Positions 1-14,500 are shown, counted from the first letter of the stretch. The stretch is 64,000 nucleotides of DNA from Paratinospora sagittata (GCA_035771175.1 CM069607.1:4075501-4139500); one strand, 5' to 3'. Notes: generated by a model not told the origin, from the sequence alone. Translations and numbers: made by a program.

Positions 1-529
1 AACAACTAAAAGAATGTCTGATGATTACAGGAAAAACATCTCAATGCCTATATTTAAAAATAAAGGAAATATTCAAATTTGCGCAAATTATAGAGAGATT
101 AATTTAATGAGTCATACAATGAAATTGTGGGGTAGAGTAATAGAGAATCAAGTAAGAGCTAAAACCTAGTGTCAAACAGTTAGTTTAAGTTTATGCTTGC
201 ACTTGCAAGTTCAACCATGGAAGCTATTTATTTATTAAGGAGTTTGATGGAGAGGAATAGGGAGAAAAAGAAAGACCTTCACATGGTCTTTTTTGATCTA
301 GAGAAAACTTGTGATTAAATACCTAGAGAATTGATTCGATGGATTTTAAGAAAAAAGAAGTTATAAATAGGTATTCTAATATTATAAAAGATATGTATGA
401 TGGGGCAATAATTATTGTAAAAGCAACAATAAGAGCAACTGGTGAGTTCCCAATAACAATAGATTTACACCAAGGATTTGCCTTAAGCCCTTATTTTTTT
501 GCTTTAACTGTCGCTGAATTAACTAAATA

Positions 530-940
530 CTATGTTACTTGGACTCGAGTATGGGTGTCAGAAACAGGTACATATCTAGAGGTCCGACTTGTTCATTTTC
601 AAATTTTGGGATATAGGAACTTGACTAAAATTATCTCAAAATTTGGATTTTGGGTACTTGGACAATATTATGTTCACTATGAAGCCTATTTTGTATGTTC
701 TTTTCTTTTTTCTTCTTTTCAATTGTTTATTGTCCTTTTTATTCCCTCACTTAAGTGAATTGTCACCTATTAGTCATTATCTTCTTTCATATTTTATCTT
801 CTTTCCATTGGCAAATCTACATAGTAATATTCCAAAATCTAAAGTATCGGATACATATCTTATAGACTTATACCCATGTTGTATCATTAAGTGTCGTACA
901 CGGGTACATCAGGCTAAAGTGAAGAGTTCGGGTAAAATAG
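530..940. mobile_element. TIR element of 411 bp nested in the LINE, 8-bp target duplication
   Basis: The insert is flanked by exact copies of ACTAAATA (522-529 and 941-948). Its ends are imperfect inverted repeats: CTATGTTACTTGGACTC on the left, and CTATTTTACCCGAACTC as the reverse complement of the right end (13 of 17 match). Dropping the insert and one ACTAAATA lets the LINE frame read through AELTKYTQENIPWCMLF, which confirms the borders. It has no coding capacity. An 8-bp duplication suggests a hAT-like non-autonomous element, although the terminal bases are not the usual CAG. Partial relatives lie at 3991-4290 and 16365-16581. Confidence 0.75.
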
Positions 941-1037
941 ACTAAATATACTCAAGAAAATATTCCATGGTGTATGTTATTTGTTGATAATATAATGTTG
1001 ATTGGTCAAATTAAATTTGAAATAAATGTAAAGCTAG

Positions 1038-1140
1038 TGCAAACTGAGTCTAAGCACCTCTGGTGCTTGTTGTAAAGGTTGTGTCCTTGGTTCAGGAATG
1101 AATAAATCATTTCTTGTTTCTACTAAAAAAATAATAAATA
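1038..1140 (+). mobile_element. Short A-tailed retroposed insert in the LINE
   Basis: About 100 bp ending in an A-rich tail (AAAAAAATAATAAATAAATAA) sits between near-identical 17-bp flanks at 1021-1037 and 1141-1157 (15 of 17 match, core AAGCTAG). The LINE frame resumes after it with KLEVWIEALE. The segment with GGTTCAGGAATGAATAAATC resembles the 3' end of an L1-type LINE, so a heavily 5'-truncated LINE copy is the likeliest source. A SINE is the alternative, but no box A/B pair is convincing. Confidence 0.6.
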
Positions 1141-1298
1141 AATAAATGCTAAGCTAGAGGTTTGGATAGAGGCTCTAGAATTGGAAGGGTTCAAGATAAG
1201 TAAGACTAAAACTGAATACATTAAATATAATTTTAGTGGAAGTAGAAATACAGATGAAGAGATAGTGAAGGCCAAGGGATTAGGATCCATTATTCATC

Positions 1299-1332
1299 TT
1301 TTTTCTTTTATCTTTTTTTGAGAAGAAACAGA
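1299..1332 (-). mobile_element. 34-bp microinsertion with 15-bp target duplication
   Basis: GATCCATTATTCATC occurs at 1284-1298 and exactly again at 1333-1347, enclosing a 34-bp T-rich stretch. Read on the minus strand the insert ends in an A-rich tail, as expected for an extremely 5'-truncated retroposed transcript. The LINE frame continues (GLGSIIHQEGKIAN) once the insert is ignored. Confidence 0.6.
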
Positions 1333-1905
1333 GATCCATTATTCATCAAGAAGGAAAAATAGCTAATAATGTGAACTGTAGAGTTAAAGCAGCATAGGTT
1401 AAGTAAGGGAATGCTTCTGGACTATTATTTTATCGACACAACCCATTGAAGTTGAAAGGAAAACCTTATAAAATCACTCTTAGGCCAGACATGCTCTATA
1501 GGACAGAATGTTGGGCAAAAAAGAAGCAACATGTGAACAAAATAAATGTAACGAAATTGTGAATGTTAAGATGGATAAGTGGTAAAATATTAAAAAATAA
1601 AATTAGAAATGAGCATATTTGAAAAATGGTAGGAATAGCCTCAATTGGAAATAAAATGAGAGAAAATTGATTAAAATGATTTGGACACATACAACAAAGA
1701 CCTTTGCATGCGCCAGTTAGGAAGAGTGCCTATTAACAATCCATAGTAATGATAGAGGTAGAGGAAAACCTAAAATAACATGAACAAAGATAATTAAGAA
1801 TAAAATAACTACTTGTAATTTAAATGTAGACTTAGCGCTTGATAAAGCAAAGTGAAAGAAGCAAACTCGTGTAGCCGACCCCATATAGCTGGGAAAAGCC
1901 TTAGT

Positions 1906-2511
1906 TGTGTTGACATTTTGCCAATATAAACAAGGATATTATTGAATATATAAGATAACAAAATACTTTCAATGAAGCGGATTTGTTGTTACATAAGTAC
2001 ATTTTGAGTTGAAATTTTATTAAATTATATGTGCATTTACTTCTCCTTTCATTTTTTTTTAATGATTTAATCGTATGAGTCACAAATAAAAATTGACAAA
2101 TTACAAGTTCACCACCATGACATATGTGTGACTCAGGATTCAATTGGATCTATGATTGTCAACATTAATACAAGAACACAAAAGATAAAAATCACATGGA
2201 CAACTTGAAAATTGTTGTGTTATACAATCAAATAGTGAAAGCCGTCCACTCTTGTTGTACTATACACTTGTTTTACCATTTTATGATACAACTTGTAATT
2301 TGAATCCCTGGCCAAATTTGAATTAAATTCATCATCTTAGGATAGGTCTTGAATTGGAAACGACTATAACTTAGGATCACAACTAAACAATATCTATAAT
2401 TTCGAACCAACTCAAGCTCATTTTTGCTTTTAACTAGCAAAACTGATTTAACTTCAAAAAGGAATAAAATTGAAAGCAAATAAAGCCATAAATCCAAAGA
2501 GAATAGGATAC
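1906..2511. other. Probable intron sequence of the zinc-finger gene, no element recognised
   Basis: AT-rich DNA between the RTE terminus and the donor of the last visible exon of the minus-strand gene (donor GTATCC on the minus strand, ending at 2511). I see no exon with matching phase, no repeat and no RNA gene here. Confidence 0.4.
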
Positions 2512-5500
2512 TTTCATTGGCTGTTTGTGGCTTCTTCCTTCCTTTTCTTGGAGGTTTCTTATGCCCCGTACCACCATCAACCTCTAAAAAAGTTTCTTCT
2601 CTAGAATTCAATGACCGACAAAGCTCTGCAAAAATTGACGCAAGATATTCATTATCAGCTAATTGGCATTAGAAAGAATAAAATGAAAAGCACCATGACT
2701 GCGGTATCTCCCCCCCCCCCCCCCCCCCCGCCGGCACTCACACAATCACATTGAATAAAAATAAATACACAATATAATCGAACAAAAAAAATCCGATAAA
2801 TTAATGAAAGCTTAGAATGAATCAGCTACTAAGAAACCTTATATAATGAAAAGTGGATATGCACCTAAGATGAGTCCTCTACCAAACAAAGATCCGATTT
2901 TAGCATTATTAATGGCTGGATGCAATGCTAAGTAGTCATACGAAGGTAAAACTCAAGGTTAGCAATGAGTGTCCCCGAGTTTGGGCTTGGCAGTAAGGGG
3001 GCTTGGATCCAAGTCAAAGACGGTGGTGAGACGTGTGATTGGAAGAATGAATAGCAACATAGTGGTCCAAGAATAAAAAAATAGAAGAGATTCTAGGGCT
3101 CTTATTTGGAAGATGTCCAATCTTGATACAGGTTGGTGCTTCCTTCGAACAAATGGGATCATAGGGTATTTTGATCACTTAGAACAAGGCCCAAATTGGA
3201 ACAGTGAACTTTATTGCTAGGCTCTTTCTCTCACTATTGTAGCCAATAGTGTGAATTAAGATACCCCTCAAGTCATTTAAGGAGTATAAGGTAATGTTTC
3301 GTAACTCTAATTGAAACATCTAATTTCTCCGAAGTCTAATTAAAACAGAGGTTCGAAAAAATTAGAGTGTTTGGAAATAATTTGTCAATCTCCAAATAAA
3401 ATAGAGGTTGACAAATTGTAGAGGTTAAGAGCCCCATGATTTTATTGGCAGGATTAGCTTCTGGAATGAACTCGAGGATGCTCATAGGCATAGGGTAGGT
3501 CCTTGGTGCATAAGTAGTGATTTTGATTTTCAAATGTTATCATATGACACTCTCATGGAATTTGATCTCAAGGGGTGTGAGAAGCTTTAGTAGTTCGTCA
3601 ATCAACATAGCAACGTGGACCGCTTAATGATGGACAATACTTTTACTTGGTCAAGAAAACCACGCAAATCCCTACCAGCATGTCAAGGATTGATCATTTT
3701 CTACTTAATGAGTAGAGGATTCAAATCATTCCTCGTGTACAAAGCCCTTGCCTAGCTGTTGGTTCCAAGTTAGCCAAGCTATTAACCACGTTTGTGTGCT
3801 TAAAAGCTTTTGGTGTTAAGATCTTCAAATTTCAAACAATTGCAAACCAAATGAACAGAATGCACTCACCTATTCTTAGTTTCAGATCCCCCCCTAATGT
3901 CCTTTCCTCACCTTAAAGTTGTTCCTTCTTCTTCCTAAACCATTTAGCCATTTGTTTCATCTATGTCTCCAAACCTAAGCATACTAAATTGTTATATTAT
4001 TCGGACTCAAGTACAAGTATTAGATGGAGATGCATCTCTACAGGTCAACCAATTCATTCTCAAATCATAAGACATGAGGACTTGGCCAAAAAGTGTCTAA
4101 AAAATTGATCAGATTACTTGGACACAATTAAGTGGTATGCTCTTACCAGCCTACGTTCTTTCTTTTTCTTTTATAATTTCCTTCTTTTATTCTTTCTATT
4201 CTTAATCTTTTATTTTCTTTGTTCTCTTCACTTTAGTGAAATGCTATAAGTCATTTTCTTCTTTCTTTAGAGAAACTTGTTCTTTTCATAAAATTCACAA
4301 TATCTGGCCCCATGTTACTTTTTATAAAAAGAAACTAAGTGGCAAATTTGGAAGCAACCCATGAATCCATGATCATGTTCAATTCTTGCCCTTAAAAGGC
4401 CACGGATCATTTTCAAACCCAGTTTAGTTAAAGACAATAACTAATGCTGTAAATAAATAAAAAATAAAAAAAACAAGAAATTACAAAAGGAAAGTGAAAA
4501 AAAAAAAGGAATTAGACAAAAACATTGGGCAAATCGATCACAAAACAAGCATCTGGTTATCTCCATTTAACCAACCTTGGATTAATAAAGAAAGGAAAAT
4601 GTACAAGCAGACATAGAAAGCAGAGATCAAGGACAAACAAACAAACACACGCACACACACACACACACAGAAAGGACTGAAACATGGGTTTGCAAGTAAC
4701 CTGCCATTGGTTCTAAAAGAAGACACGTCAAAAGTGAGAGAATTGTAAACGTGGCAACTGCCAAGACAATGGCAGATATTCAATGAACAAAATAATTTCT
4801 AAAAGCACATTTAAGAGAAATCACTCGTAGTATGACATAGAAAATAGCAATCAGAATAATCATCATCCACAGATTACTGAAAAAGCAATGGTCATTCCAG
4901 CACAAGAGCCAAAGAAGAATTTCCAAAAGAAAAGAGAAAGAGCAAAAAAAAAAAGATTTACAGGGATTAAGAGGCCCTAACCTGCATGAGCTGCATATTG
5001 ACTGGCCTTGACTGGTTTTCTACAAGTGTTGCAGCAAACCTTCAAAATGAATGTGAACAATTACATAATTTTCATAAGAAGTTATACAATAATAACAAAA
5101 AAAAAATATTAGAAGGAAATTGAGCAAGTCAAATCAAATAATGTTCAAATGCCAATAGCTGCACTCTATCAATTAAAACTCAGATCTTTTTCAATCCCTC
5201 CTCACCCACATCAATACCCAAAGAAGAAAAATAAAAAAGACCAAAGTTTAAGCATATTCATGCTCAGTTAAAACATGAATTATTGTTTAAGGTTGACAGT
5301 GCAGCAAATCCGTTTTGTTTTTTAATCCCCACCCCCTTCTTTTCCTTCATTTCATAAATATGGAATTGGAATCTTTGGATCACTGACAGAACATTCATTT
5401 GCATTTTGAATCCTTCAAAGATTTTCCACCACATTGCTTCTATATACACGTTGTCATGTATAGATGCATGCAAGTAAAATATAGCGTTTGAACACGGGCA

Positions 5501-8500
5501 GATTCTCAATAGTTACAATTAAAAGGTGATTCATGCATAGGAGTCCTTAATATGGCACAACAGCACATGAGAAAGATTTTTCTGCTGCTTTGTTTGCAAG
5601 TAAATTAGAGCAACTGCAATTCTAAGTATTAACCAAGTAAGAGAATGGATTGAAGACATTGTCCATGTTATGATTTTCTTTTCTTTTTCTTTTTGGAAGA
5701 AGAGGAAGAAACTAGAACATATTAATATAAAAGAAGGGGAAAAAGAAAAAGGCAAGAGGGAGGACAAATCATCTGCCCCACTGCCTAAGCACCAACAATG
5801 TTATCCCACCCACTGGACCAATCAATGAAGTTAAAACCCTGGACAAACTACAATTTGAAACCCAAACGGACGCTAAGAAATAGAATTTCACCCACACCAT
5901 GCCAGGAGAGGAGTCAATCCCGTCAAAAAATCTGCAATTCCTCTCTTTCCAAATGCACCAGGCCACTGCTAAACCGACCACGCACCGTGTCAAAAATTTC
6001 AAACACCAAGATTCAGCTAAAAGAATCTTCTTTTCTTTTGGTACACTAATTGTAGCATATTCCTGGGTAGGAGAAAGGTAGGGCTCAAATGGGAGGAAGG
6101 TGATGTGATCCCACAAAAGGAGTGCACCTACAGACTCTGCCACTGGAGGCACCTTACTTAAGAGCAACATTAGGCAAATCCAATATTTATGAACCATAAG
6201 AATTGCATGCCACAACATGCATTAACTGCATTGAGAATTTGGCATGATATGTGCCATCCCTAATAGTAAATAGTGCATCTATAGAAACAATACAGCATTT
6301 TCGCTTCATTTAGAGTCATTCTTAATCTTAACTCTTAAAACTTAACTTCTTCCTCTAAATAAAAATCAAGTTATGAAAAATTGAAAAAATTCATCAATTT
6401 TTTGGCAATTTTTTCTATGTCAAACTTGTCAATTTAAAGAGTGCAAGTAATTTCGAAAATGAAAAAATTCGATACAAAATTCAACGAAATTCAATAAAAT
6501 TCGATAGAGAGGTAAACATGTTTTATTTCATCCACTAAAAACAAAGAAGAATTACCAAAAGCTATGCACCATTTTTTATTTCATCAACCAACATAGCAAT
6601 ATAAATAAAAATAAAAATTCAATTTTAAACTAAAAAATTGTGCAATTTTATGGAATATGCCTTATGCAAAAAAGAAGAAAAAAAAAGAAAACAAAAACAA
6701 AAGTAAAGAAAGAAAGTTAAAATAAAACAAAAACGTAAAAAATACATTGAGAAAGTTCCCAAAGCTATCTTTTAGAGTTTTAATCCTATTTAACAAGATA
6801 AAATAACAATATTCAACTCAACTAAGCCTTTTTCCAATAAGATGAAAAAATAATATATTTTTATAATAAACTAATAAATTAAGCAAAGTAGAATATCAAA
6901 CTTGCAAATTATATGGTATTAGAAGCAAGTTATTACAAAATTGGAAATCAAAACATTGAAAAGAGATCAAGTCAGAAGCCATCATTTCAAATTTCATCAA
7001 CCCACTAATCAAAATTAATTTTGTTAGGTCATCTATAGATATAAATATGCATTAAAAGTGTTCATTTATATTAGTTTTTTAGCATATACTACAATAAAAT
7101 CAAGATATTTTACCAAGCGACCGACATCTAGGGCGAAGTCGAATTTTCATCCTTGTTGAAAATAGCCTCTTTGCAATATAAAGGGTTTTAACATGTTATG
7201 CACTTAGATGTTGAATTAAGGTAATCGATTTAATATTTTCTTACATAGATTGATATGGATGACATATAGATTTTATTTGGATCTATTTGATTCCTTTGAT
7301 TCTTGCTCGAGTCGGATGATAAAAAATTACCATGTCTAATTCTTTGAGGGGTTGAAATCAAAAGAATTCACCTATCCCAATAACAAAGGAACCTGACTTG
7401 AATGATCCTATATTAAGAGCTAAATTGGTGAAAGGAATGGGTCATAATTATTACTGAGAACCCGCATGGCCCGCAGTGAATGGGTCGCCTTAGCTTACCC
7501 TCATTTTTTTGTAAATGTTTCCTCAGAGCCCAAGGGATTTCCAAACTTTTGATTTAGATCCGTAAAGAATCTAATGAAAAATGACCGAGCAAATCTCATG
7601 TATTCTAGTATTCAACCAACTCATGATCCTTAGGCTATACAGCATGAAGAAGGCAGAGATATGAGAGGACCACCTTCTCCTGCTTGCTTGATCGGAATAG
7701 ATTCTATGATAATATTATACTATGGAATTAACACAAGGAAAAAATAAATGAGGTTCAGGAAACTAAACAAAATAACTATAAACTAACACATAACCACTAA
7801 GAATCAACATCTAGAGCTTAAAAATGGGATAAACTTCTAAACAGATTTCTTCTTCTATGCGTCAAGCATTGACAAACTCTAGCAAATTGTTGTCTTTCCA
7901 AATCACAACAATTTCAACAAGGGATCAAATTTTTGGCATGATAGAGTAATGTCATTAATGACCTATTATTACAAAAATTCCAATATATTCAACTTAGTTC
8001 AACTAAGCCTTTTTCCAACTACATGGAGCCGGCCACCACAAGAATCTTCCTCCACTCTGCTCTATCAAGGGCTAAGTTGACATTTAAATTACAAGTAGTT
8101 ATATCTTTCTTAATTATCTCTGCACATGTTATTTTAGGTTTTCTTCTACCTCTATTGTTGCCATGGATTATTAATAGGTCATTCTTCCTAACTGACGCAT
8201 CCAAAGGTCTATGATTATATATTTAAACCACCTTAATCAGTTTTCTCTCATAATCTCCAATTACGACCAATGTTACTATCACTAAGGCCAAGGTTTTAAA
8301 AAGCGTAAGGACTAAGGAGAAATCGAGTCGGTTTGCCTTTATGCAAGGAGTAAGCCTAGAGGCGGTATGAAGTGTAAGCCTCACATTTTTAAGAAAGTAC
8401 ATTAAACAATTAATAAAAACTTACAAAAACTCTAAAAGATTACAAGTATCAAAAAACAACAGTAAAAGCAGAAACAACTAAATAACAGAATGCAAACTAG

Positions 8501-11500
8501 TTTTTTTTTTTTTTTTTTTTGTGTGTAGAATCTAGATTACTTGAGTGAAAATATTTTTTATCCCAATTGTCACTAACATGAAGGGGAGCCTTGGCGCAAC
8601 AATAAAAGTCGTTGCCATGTGACCGTGTGGTCAGGGTTCGAGTAGTAGAAACAACTTCTTGCGAAGCAAGATAAGATTGTGTATAATAGACCCAAAATGT
8701 GGTATGACCCTTACCCGAGACCCAGCATAAGCGGGAGCCTCATGCATCGGGCTGCCCTTTTTAATTGCAATTAACATCTTTAAGAACAAAATGAGCGCAC
8801 ATCATATGTTAAGCTTCTTAAATTAGAAGTTTTAAGCTATTGAAAGCATGAACAAATAGAACGTTAGCAAATACATTGTAAAAATATTAGGTCTTTGCCA
8901 TTTCTCCTAATTTTTAAGTTTATACAAATTGCAATTTAAATTGTTAGGATACTATTTGTATTATTGTTAACAAACTTAAAGATATATTATTAGAAAGGGG
9001 CCTTTACAAAGATGGCCTCGGTCCATTTAAGAGTAAAAGCTCTAGTTTATCTCAAATGAAAGATTGATTCTTAACAACTAAAAGGATTGCTTATAATAAT
9101 ATAAAAACCATAAACATAAATGTATTTAGAATTTATAAAATAAAAAAAAAGGATTGAAATTTTATTAACGTGGAAAAGTTAGTGGTTAAAGCACCACCTA
9201 AGCAACTAGTCCATCACCTACGTCATTTGTAACTAAATTGCCTAGCCCTACTCAAGGCAAGTAGTGGGGCTCTTTGAAAAAATTTTAAACAGTTTAAGGG
9301 GGTCAATGTAACTATATAAAGTGTAAGGTTTTTTTCTCTTCATATTGCTACATATGTGATTGTATAGCCTTATAGCTTAAATACTGGCATAACTTTAATT
9401 CTAGTACTATACTTATATTTCTATTATGCAAGTAATCATTTTCTTTGTCCAGTTCTCTTATTCTGATTTTCTATATTTATTTTGTTAACTTGCTACAAAT
9501 ATCTTCCTTTTTGTCATAAGCTTTACATTAAACATTTCTCTTTAATCGTAATACTTTGGAGATATGTCTTTCCTTATTTTTTTAATACATGTTTTCTGGA
9601 TTTTATTTTGTGGACACCAAATTGAAGAGTGTAGAAAATAGTTACTCTTATCTACATAAGATTTGACTTCTATACTATGAAATATGTATGTAATTACATA
9701 CAAAAGGATTGTCTATAAAACTAATTAATTATTTACTTAGGGAGCTATAAATATATATTATTAGCAATGCCTAGGGTTCCCCTAGGCATCGCCTTGGCTA
9801 GATGGGGCAAAATCGCCTAGGCATCACCTTGACACCTTGACACTAATTAGAGCTGCTCCTATCATTTCTCGAAACAAAATTTCTAATACGATGTACAAAG
9901 TTCATATCAAAGTTGTGTATAAGAACTATGTGCCATAATGTTAACAACACTAAAGCACTCCCGTGATAATTTGGCTTTAGGTGAACAGATCATGAAAAAC
10001 TAAAAATCAAATAAATTTGAAATTTGAGCATTACCAGATGCAAGGGATCCGCCATTGGCTTGCAATCGAACACATGCATATCTGCAAAATATAGAATAGC
10101 AAAAGAATTTTTAAAAAAAATTCTTAATATGACTGAATAATAAACATAGGTAGAAAGTCAAGAATATAAAATGATCAAATAAATCTGCTTAAAACCAAAA
10201 GAGTAAGTGAGAAAGAACAACTTTTTCATTCAAGATAATAAAATATGAAACTTTAGCCAGGTAACAATTAAATCTTCTCTCAAATCTGAATGATGTACAG
10301 AGTAAACCAATGCTAAATATAGGAAAATTTCTACATGCAAGGTTTATCAAATGAATTCCAAAAATTATAAAATAAAAAAATATTAAAAAATATTAACAAC
10401 AATGTATAACAAAGTTACAAACTATGAATAATTAATACAACCATTTGCCAAATTACAAGCCATACATGAAATAATATCAAAAGACAAATTTTAAAGAGCA
10501 TGGAACATAATATAGTGCATGAACCAAAAAATATTATCACAACCTTCTTCTTCAAGTAAATTAGCTTCATCTGCTTCATACAACTCCCTGTGGATGGATT
10601 GTGCAGCTAATTTCTCATGGCTAGCTTCCTCTGTCAACAAGATCAATAGATTATAGCTTTACTGCTAAAGATAGCATAACATCTCAAGTAATTTTGACCT
10701 CTTTATCCCATGCTCAAACAATAGTAACAAAGCTTAACTTTATCATCAGTTATATATATAGGAAAAATATGGCTTTTGTAGGAATTGCAATGAAGTCTGG
10801 ACATCATGGGAGATAGAGCCAATAGTGTCCGTTAGCATCATCTTGAGTGTCTGCTTATAAGCTCTCAAATGGCTGCAGCACGAGTGACTGGTCTTGGGTA
10901 ACTATTTTATCCAAAATTTAGTTGTCCTTGGTTGAATTTCTGGTGCTCCCTTTGCCTAATGCTTGTATCTCTTTTTTTCATTCTTCCATTTAATATTTTT
11001 TCAAGTTTCCTTTCAAATAAGGGGTTCAAACTTGGCCAACTACCTATCAAAGAAAAAGGATCGTGAAGTTCAGCTCAATTCTGTGTCTGTCATCTACACT
11101 CGACTAAAAAGGTATACAGTCAAGTAACAAGGGCAAGATTGGATATTTTAGGACACAAATATCTAGCTCTAAATACATGCTAAAACGATGCAGTATTAAA
11201 AAATTCTTAATTCATTCCAAAAAAAAGAAAAGAAACATGCACACAACAAAGCAAAAAAAAAATGGCAATAACAGAAACAAAACAAATTAACTCAAATCTC
11301 TTCTCTCACCTTCCCATACGCCATTCCTCAACATATGCACTTAACATCCATACATATCCAAGAACGCCTTAAAACTGAGATGCCTTAACACTGAAGTGAT
11401 ACAAAGCCTAGTTCGCTAGAGTCCAGGGCACTCACAGACTACAGAAATAGGATACCTATCTAGTATATTCAATATTCAAACCTCTACACATATGTTGGGA

Positions 11501-14500
11501 AAATTACAATAGGAAGAAAGCTAAAACGAGGAACATGGTAACAATGAAAAAAAATTTACAATATTAACCAATTACAACATCTCCACACCAAAAAGCAAAC
11601 TCTATAAATGACAATGCGTATATTGATTGAATAGCTTAGAAGTTACATCAAAAGAATATCAGATTTCATACTCATTTAGAACATAACTCCGCCACAGCTG
11701 GTCCCAAGCCCCGTTAAAGGAGGAGGCTTATACATTTTTTCCCTTCTATAGAAATCCCACTTCTTCCAACCAAACACTAAGCATGCAAAACCTCCATATA
11801 CTAGGCCCTTGGAAGAGAAATTTACAAATGGACCAATTAGAAAAAGAGCTCAGAAGAAAATCCTAGCATCGGGAAAAACCAAAAAATACCAAAGATGTAT
11901 ATTGACTAAGAGGAAGGAAGGTGATCAAAAGCCTCACCATTGGATTTGCACATTGTTTTGAAATGTACATTGTTTTTCTATTGATCAATGTTTCAGACTC
12001 TGTTCAAAGAAATATTCCTAGCAAAGAGAGTCCTTTGAGGAATTTATACGGAAATTGTCATTGTTTACTATACACATAATACACGATGAAAAATGTACAG
12101 AAAATGTAGATACTGCAAATCTTTGATAAGCTATCATATATGACAACCAAAGTGACTGTTTCACAAGTGAGGATCAATATGGCTGGGATTTTCACTTTAA
12201 GTGGCATCTTTGGGAGAATGAGATAGTTGAGTTGGCTGGGCTGTTGGGCAAGTTGGAGAAAACCTTTATTCAAGCCTGTGTGCAGGACAGGCAAAGTTGG
12301 ATGGGTGAACCCTATTATCTTCTCTTGGCAGTCTTGCTTCAGACAACACACTAACTATAGTCAGATTCCTCCCTTCACATCTTTCTCTTTCCTGTGGAAG
12401 AATAAGCTCCCTGCCAGGATTAAGGAGCTTGGCCGGCTCCGCGTTGGAGAGATTAAATGTAGGCGAAGTTTTCGACTGAGGAAACCCTCTCTGGCAACTT
12501 CCTCATATTGGTGTTTTAAGCGAAAAAGGATGGGGAGAGTACAGACCACCTATTTCTTCATTGCTCTTTCACTAGAATTCTATGGTATAGGTTGTAAACG
12601 AGACAGATTGATGTTAGGTTCTTCCAAAGCATTGTGTGGACATTCTTAATGATGAAACCTTGACCAGCAACAGGTTGAGGTAAAAAGTGGTTCAGAATGT
12701 TGGTGACCTTGCCCTTTTGTGGAGTATGTGGCTAGAAGAAATAGAAGGGCATTTGATGGCTACTCTACTGATACTGAATTCATTTGGAATGCTGTCTCAA
12801 GAAAAAGATTTTCAGTATTGGACCCAGTCCAACTTGATTAGTGATTGATCCTTCATCCTCTAATCTCTTTTGGTCATTTATCGTTTAGTGGAAATTTTAG
12901 AAAGCTTTGTTCTCACCCTTTGTACTCATTTCTTTCTTATTAATGGTATTAGCTTGTCAATTTCTTATAAAAATATAAAAAAATAAAAATAAAAATAAAA
13001 ATAAAGTGACTGCTAGGTATCTGGAAGTCAACTGAACAAAATGGGAAATAAGAAAATGAGAATGTTTAGCATCCATAAACTATCAGGAATATATTTGTAT
13101 AGAATTGATTGCATCCCTATGGTGAAGGAGGCTTCTAAGTATCTAGATAGTATAGCTACTGATACCTGCTGTTATTTCAGGGTAATTTCCATTAGCCAGA
13201 AGCCTCACCATGGCTGCCATCCGTCCCCTTCCAAGTCCACATACCATTGAGATAAAAGCAACCTATATCATAGGAAACATCAATTAGCCCAAGTAACTGC
13301 ATAACAAGCATCCAAGCACAATGCTCATAATCCACCTAACATAACATAAACCAAACAATGAGAGATAGAAACACACAATCACATAGGCCCCAGCATAGCA
13401 GCAATACAACAATTACTAATTAAAACATGATGAGTAATTCCTGGAATGTAGACAAATCAGACAACAACTGTTGACAGCAGCTAAGAGAGGGCCAATAAAT
13501 GCAATCTTGAATCAGCTGAAAATAATTAAATCATGCAACTCATTGACAGTCATGAATTAGTATGATATCAGCAAGCACATTGAAACTTGAAAGATTAATC
13601 AATTTTGTGAACATACACAGCACTGACAGAGTCAATAGACTAAAGTTTTCAAGACAGGCATTGTGTTGGCTAGAAGTGCTGACTTCCAGCACCAGAACTA
13701 TTCTACAGGCATCACAGCAACCAACCATCAATACAAGGGTTTTGGCCTGCTCCAGTTGCTCAAGGTGGATCACATGATATCATAATCAGATTTTACTTAG
13801 CTTGAGAGTCGAAATTTAAAAACCAGCTTTCTAGTTTCCAATTAGTACTACTTATAAAAATAAAAAAAATAAAAAAAAACTGTCTGTACTAAGTCTATAT
13901 TAATTATCACAAATTTGCGGGACCTTCAGAAAGCAATACCTATTTTAGCTCCGATATGTAGTGATTCACAAAATGAATTAAATTTGTATCAAGTAAAAAG
14001 ATTACGAATTTGTTATAAGAATTGTGTTCCCATTGTAGGTTACCAATTGAAAAGGAGGTCTTGTAACTATATCATTCAAGTTCTTTCTAAAATCTTAATC
14101 CCAAGATATATTATCATGTCCAATAGCACAAGAACCAAAGCTTGACTGATATAGTCAATTAAAGATGAAACAACAATGACCATTTGTAAAAGTCAAATAT
14201 TAGCTAAAATAGATGGGAATGTTTAACATCCAATATAATCAAATCCAACCAAAGATAGTTGGTTGTTTTTATTTCATTGGATTGAATTTTAAAAAATGGC
14301 ATAACTAGTGCATGAGGCTCTTAGTTAAAATAACACAATCCTCCTCCATCCCAAGAGAGCTAGGAAGTCAAGGGTAAACCACAAGAGTAGTGTTAACAAT
14401 AAAAGCAACAAGTAGAGCAAATATTTTGGTTTAATGTTTTTAAAAAGCTCAAGAGATAGGCCAAAAAAAATAGAATCATGGATTAAGGTAGGGAGAGTGG

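Larger units (their letters stand above)
1..1905 (+). mobile_element. RTE-type LINE, degenerate, 5' end beyond the window
   Basis: Translation in shifting frames gives the reverse transcriptase of a plant RTE non-LTR element. A block with NKGNIQICANYREINLMS is followed by a region ending in FDLEKT-like residues at about 290-310, then ITIDLHQGFALSPYFFALT at about 450-515, the palm motif as MLFVDN at about 975-1000, and a C-terminal part (ALELEGFKISKTKTEY at about 1160-1220; KWFGHIQQRPLHAPVRKS at about 1670-1730). The end, with CCGACCCCATATAGCTGGG followed by TTAGTTGTGTTG, is the usual RTE 3' terminus. Stops and frameshifts are many and the palm motif is altered, so it is dead. Three separate insertions interrupt it (530-940, about 1038-1140, 1299-1332). 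It lies left of the last visible exon of the minus-strand zinc-finger gene, probably within that gene's next intron. Confidence 0.88.

Noticed and set aside
8581..8757. Possible tRNA or structured RNA gene
   Set aside because: The ends and body match the Au SINE family, with likely target duplications.
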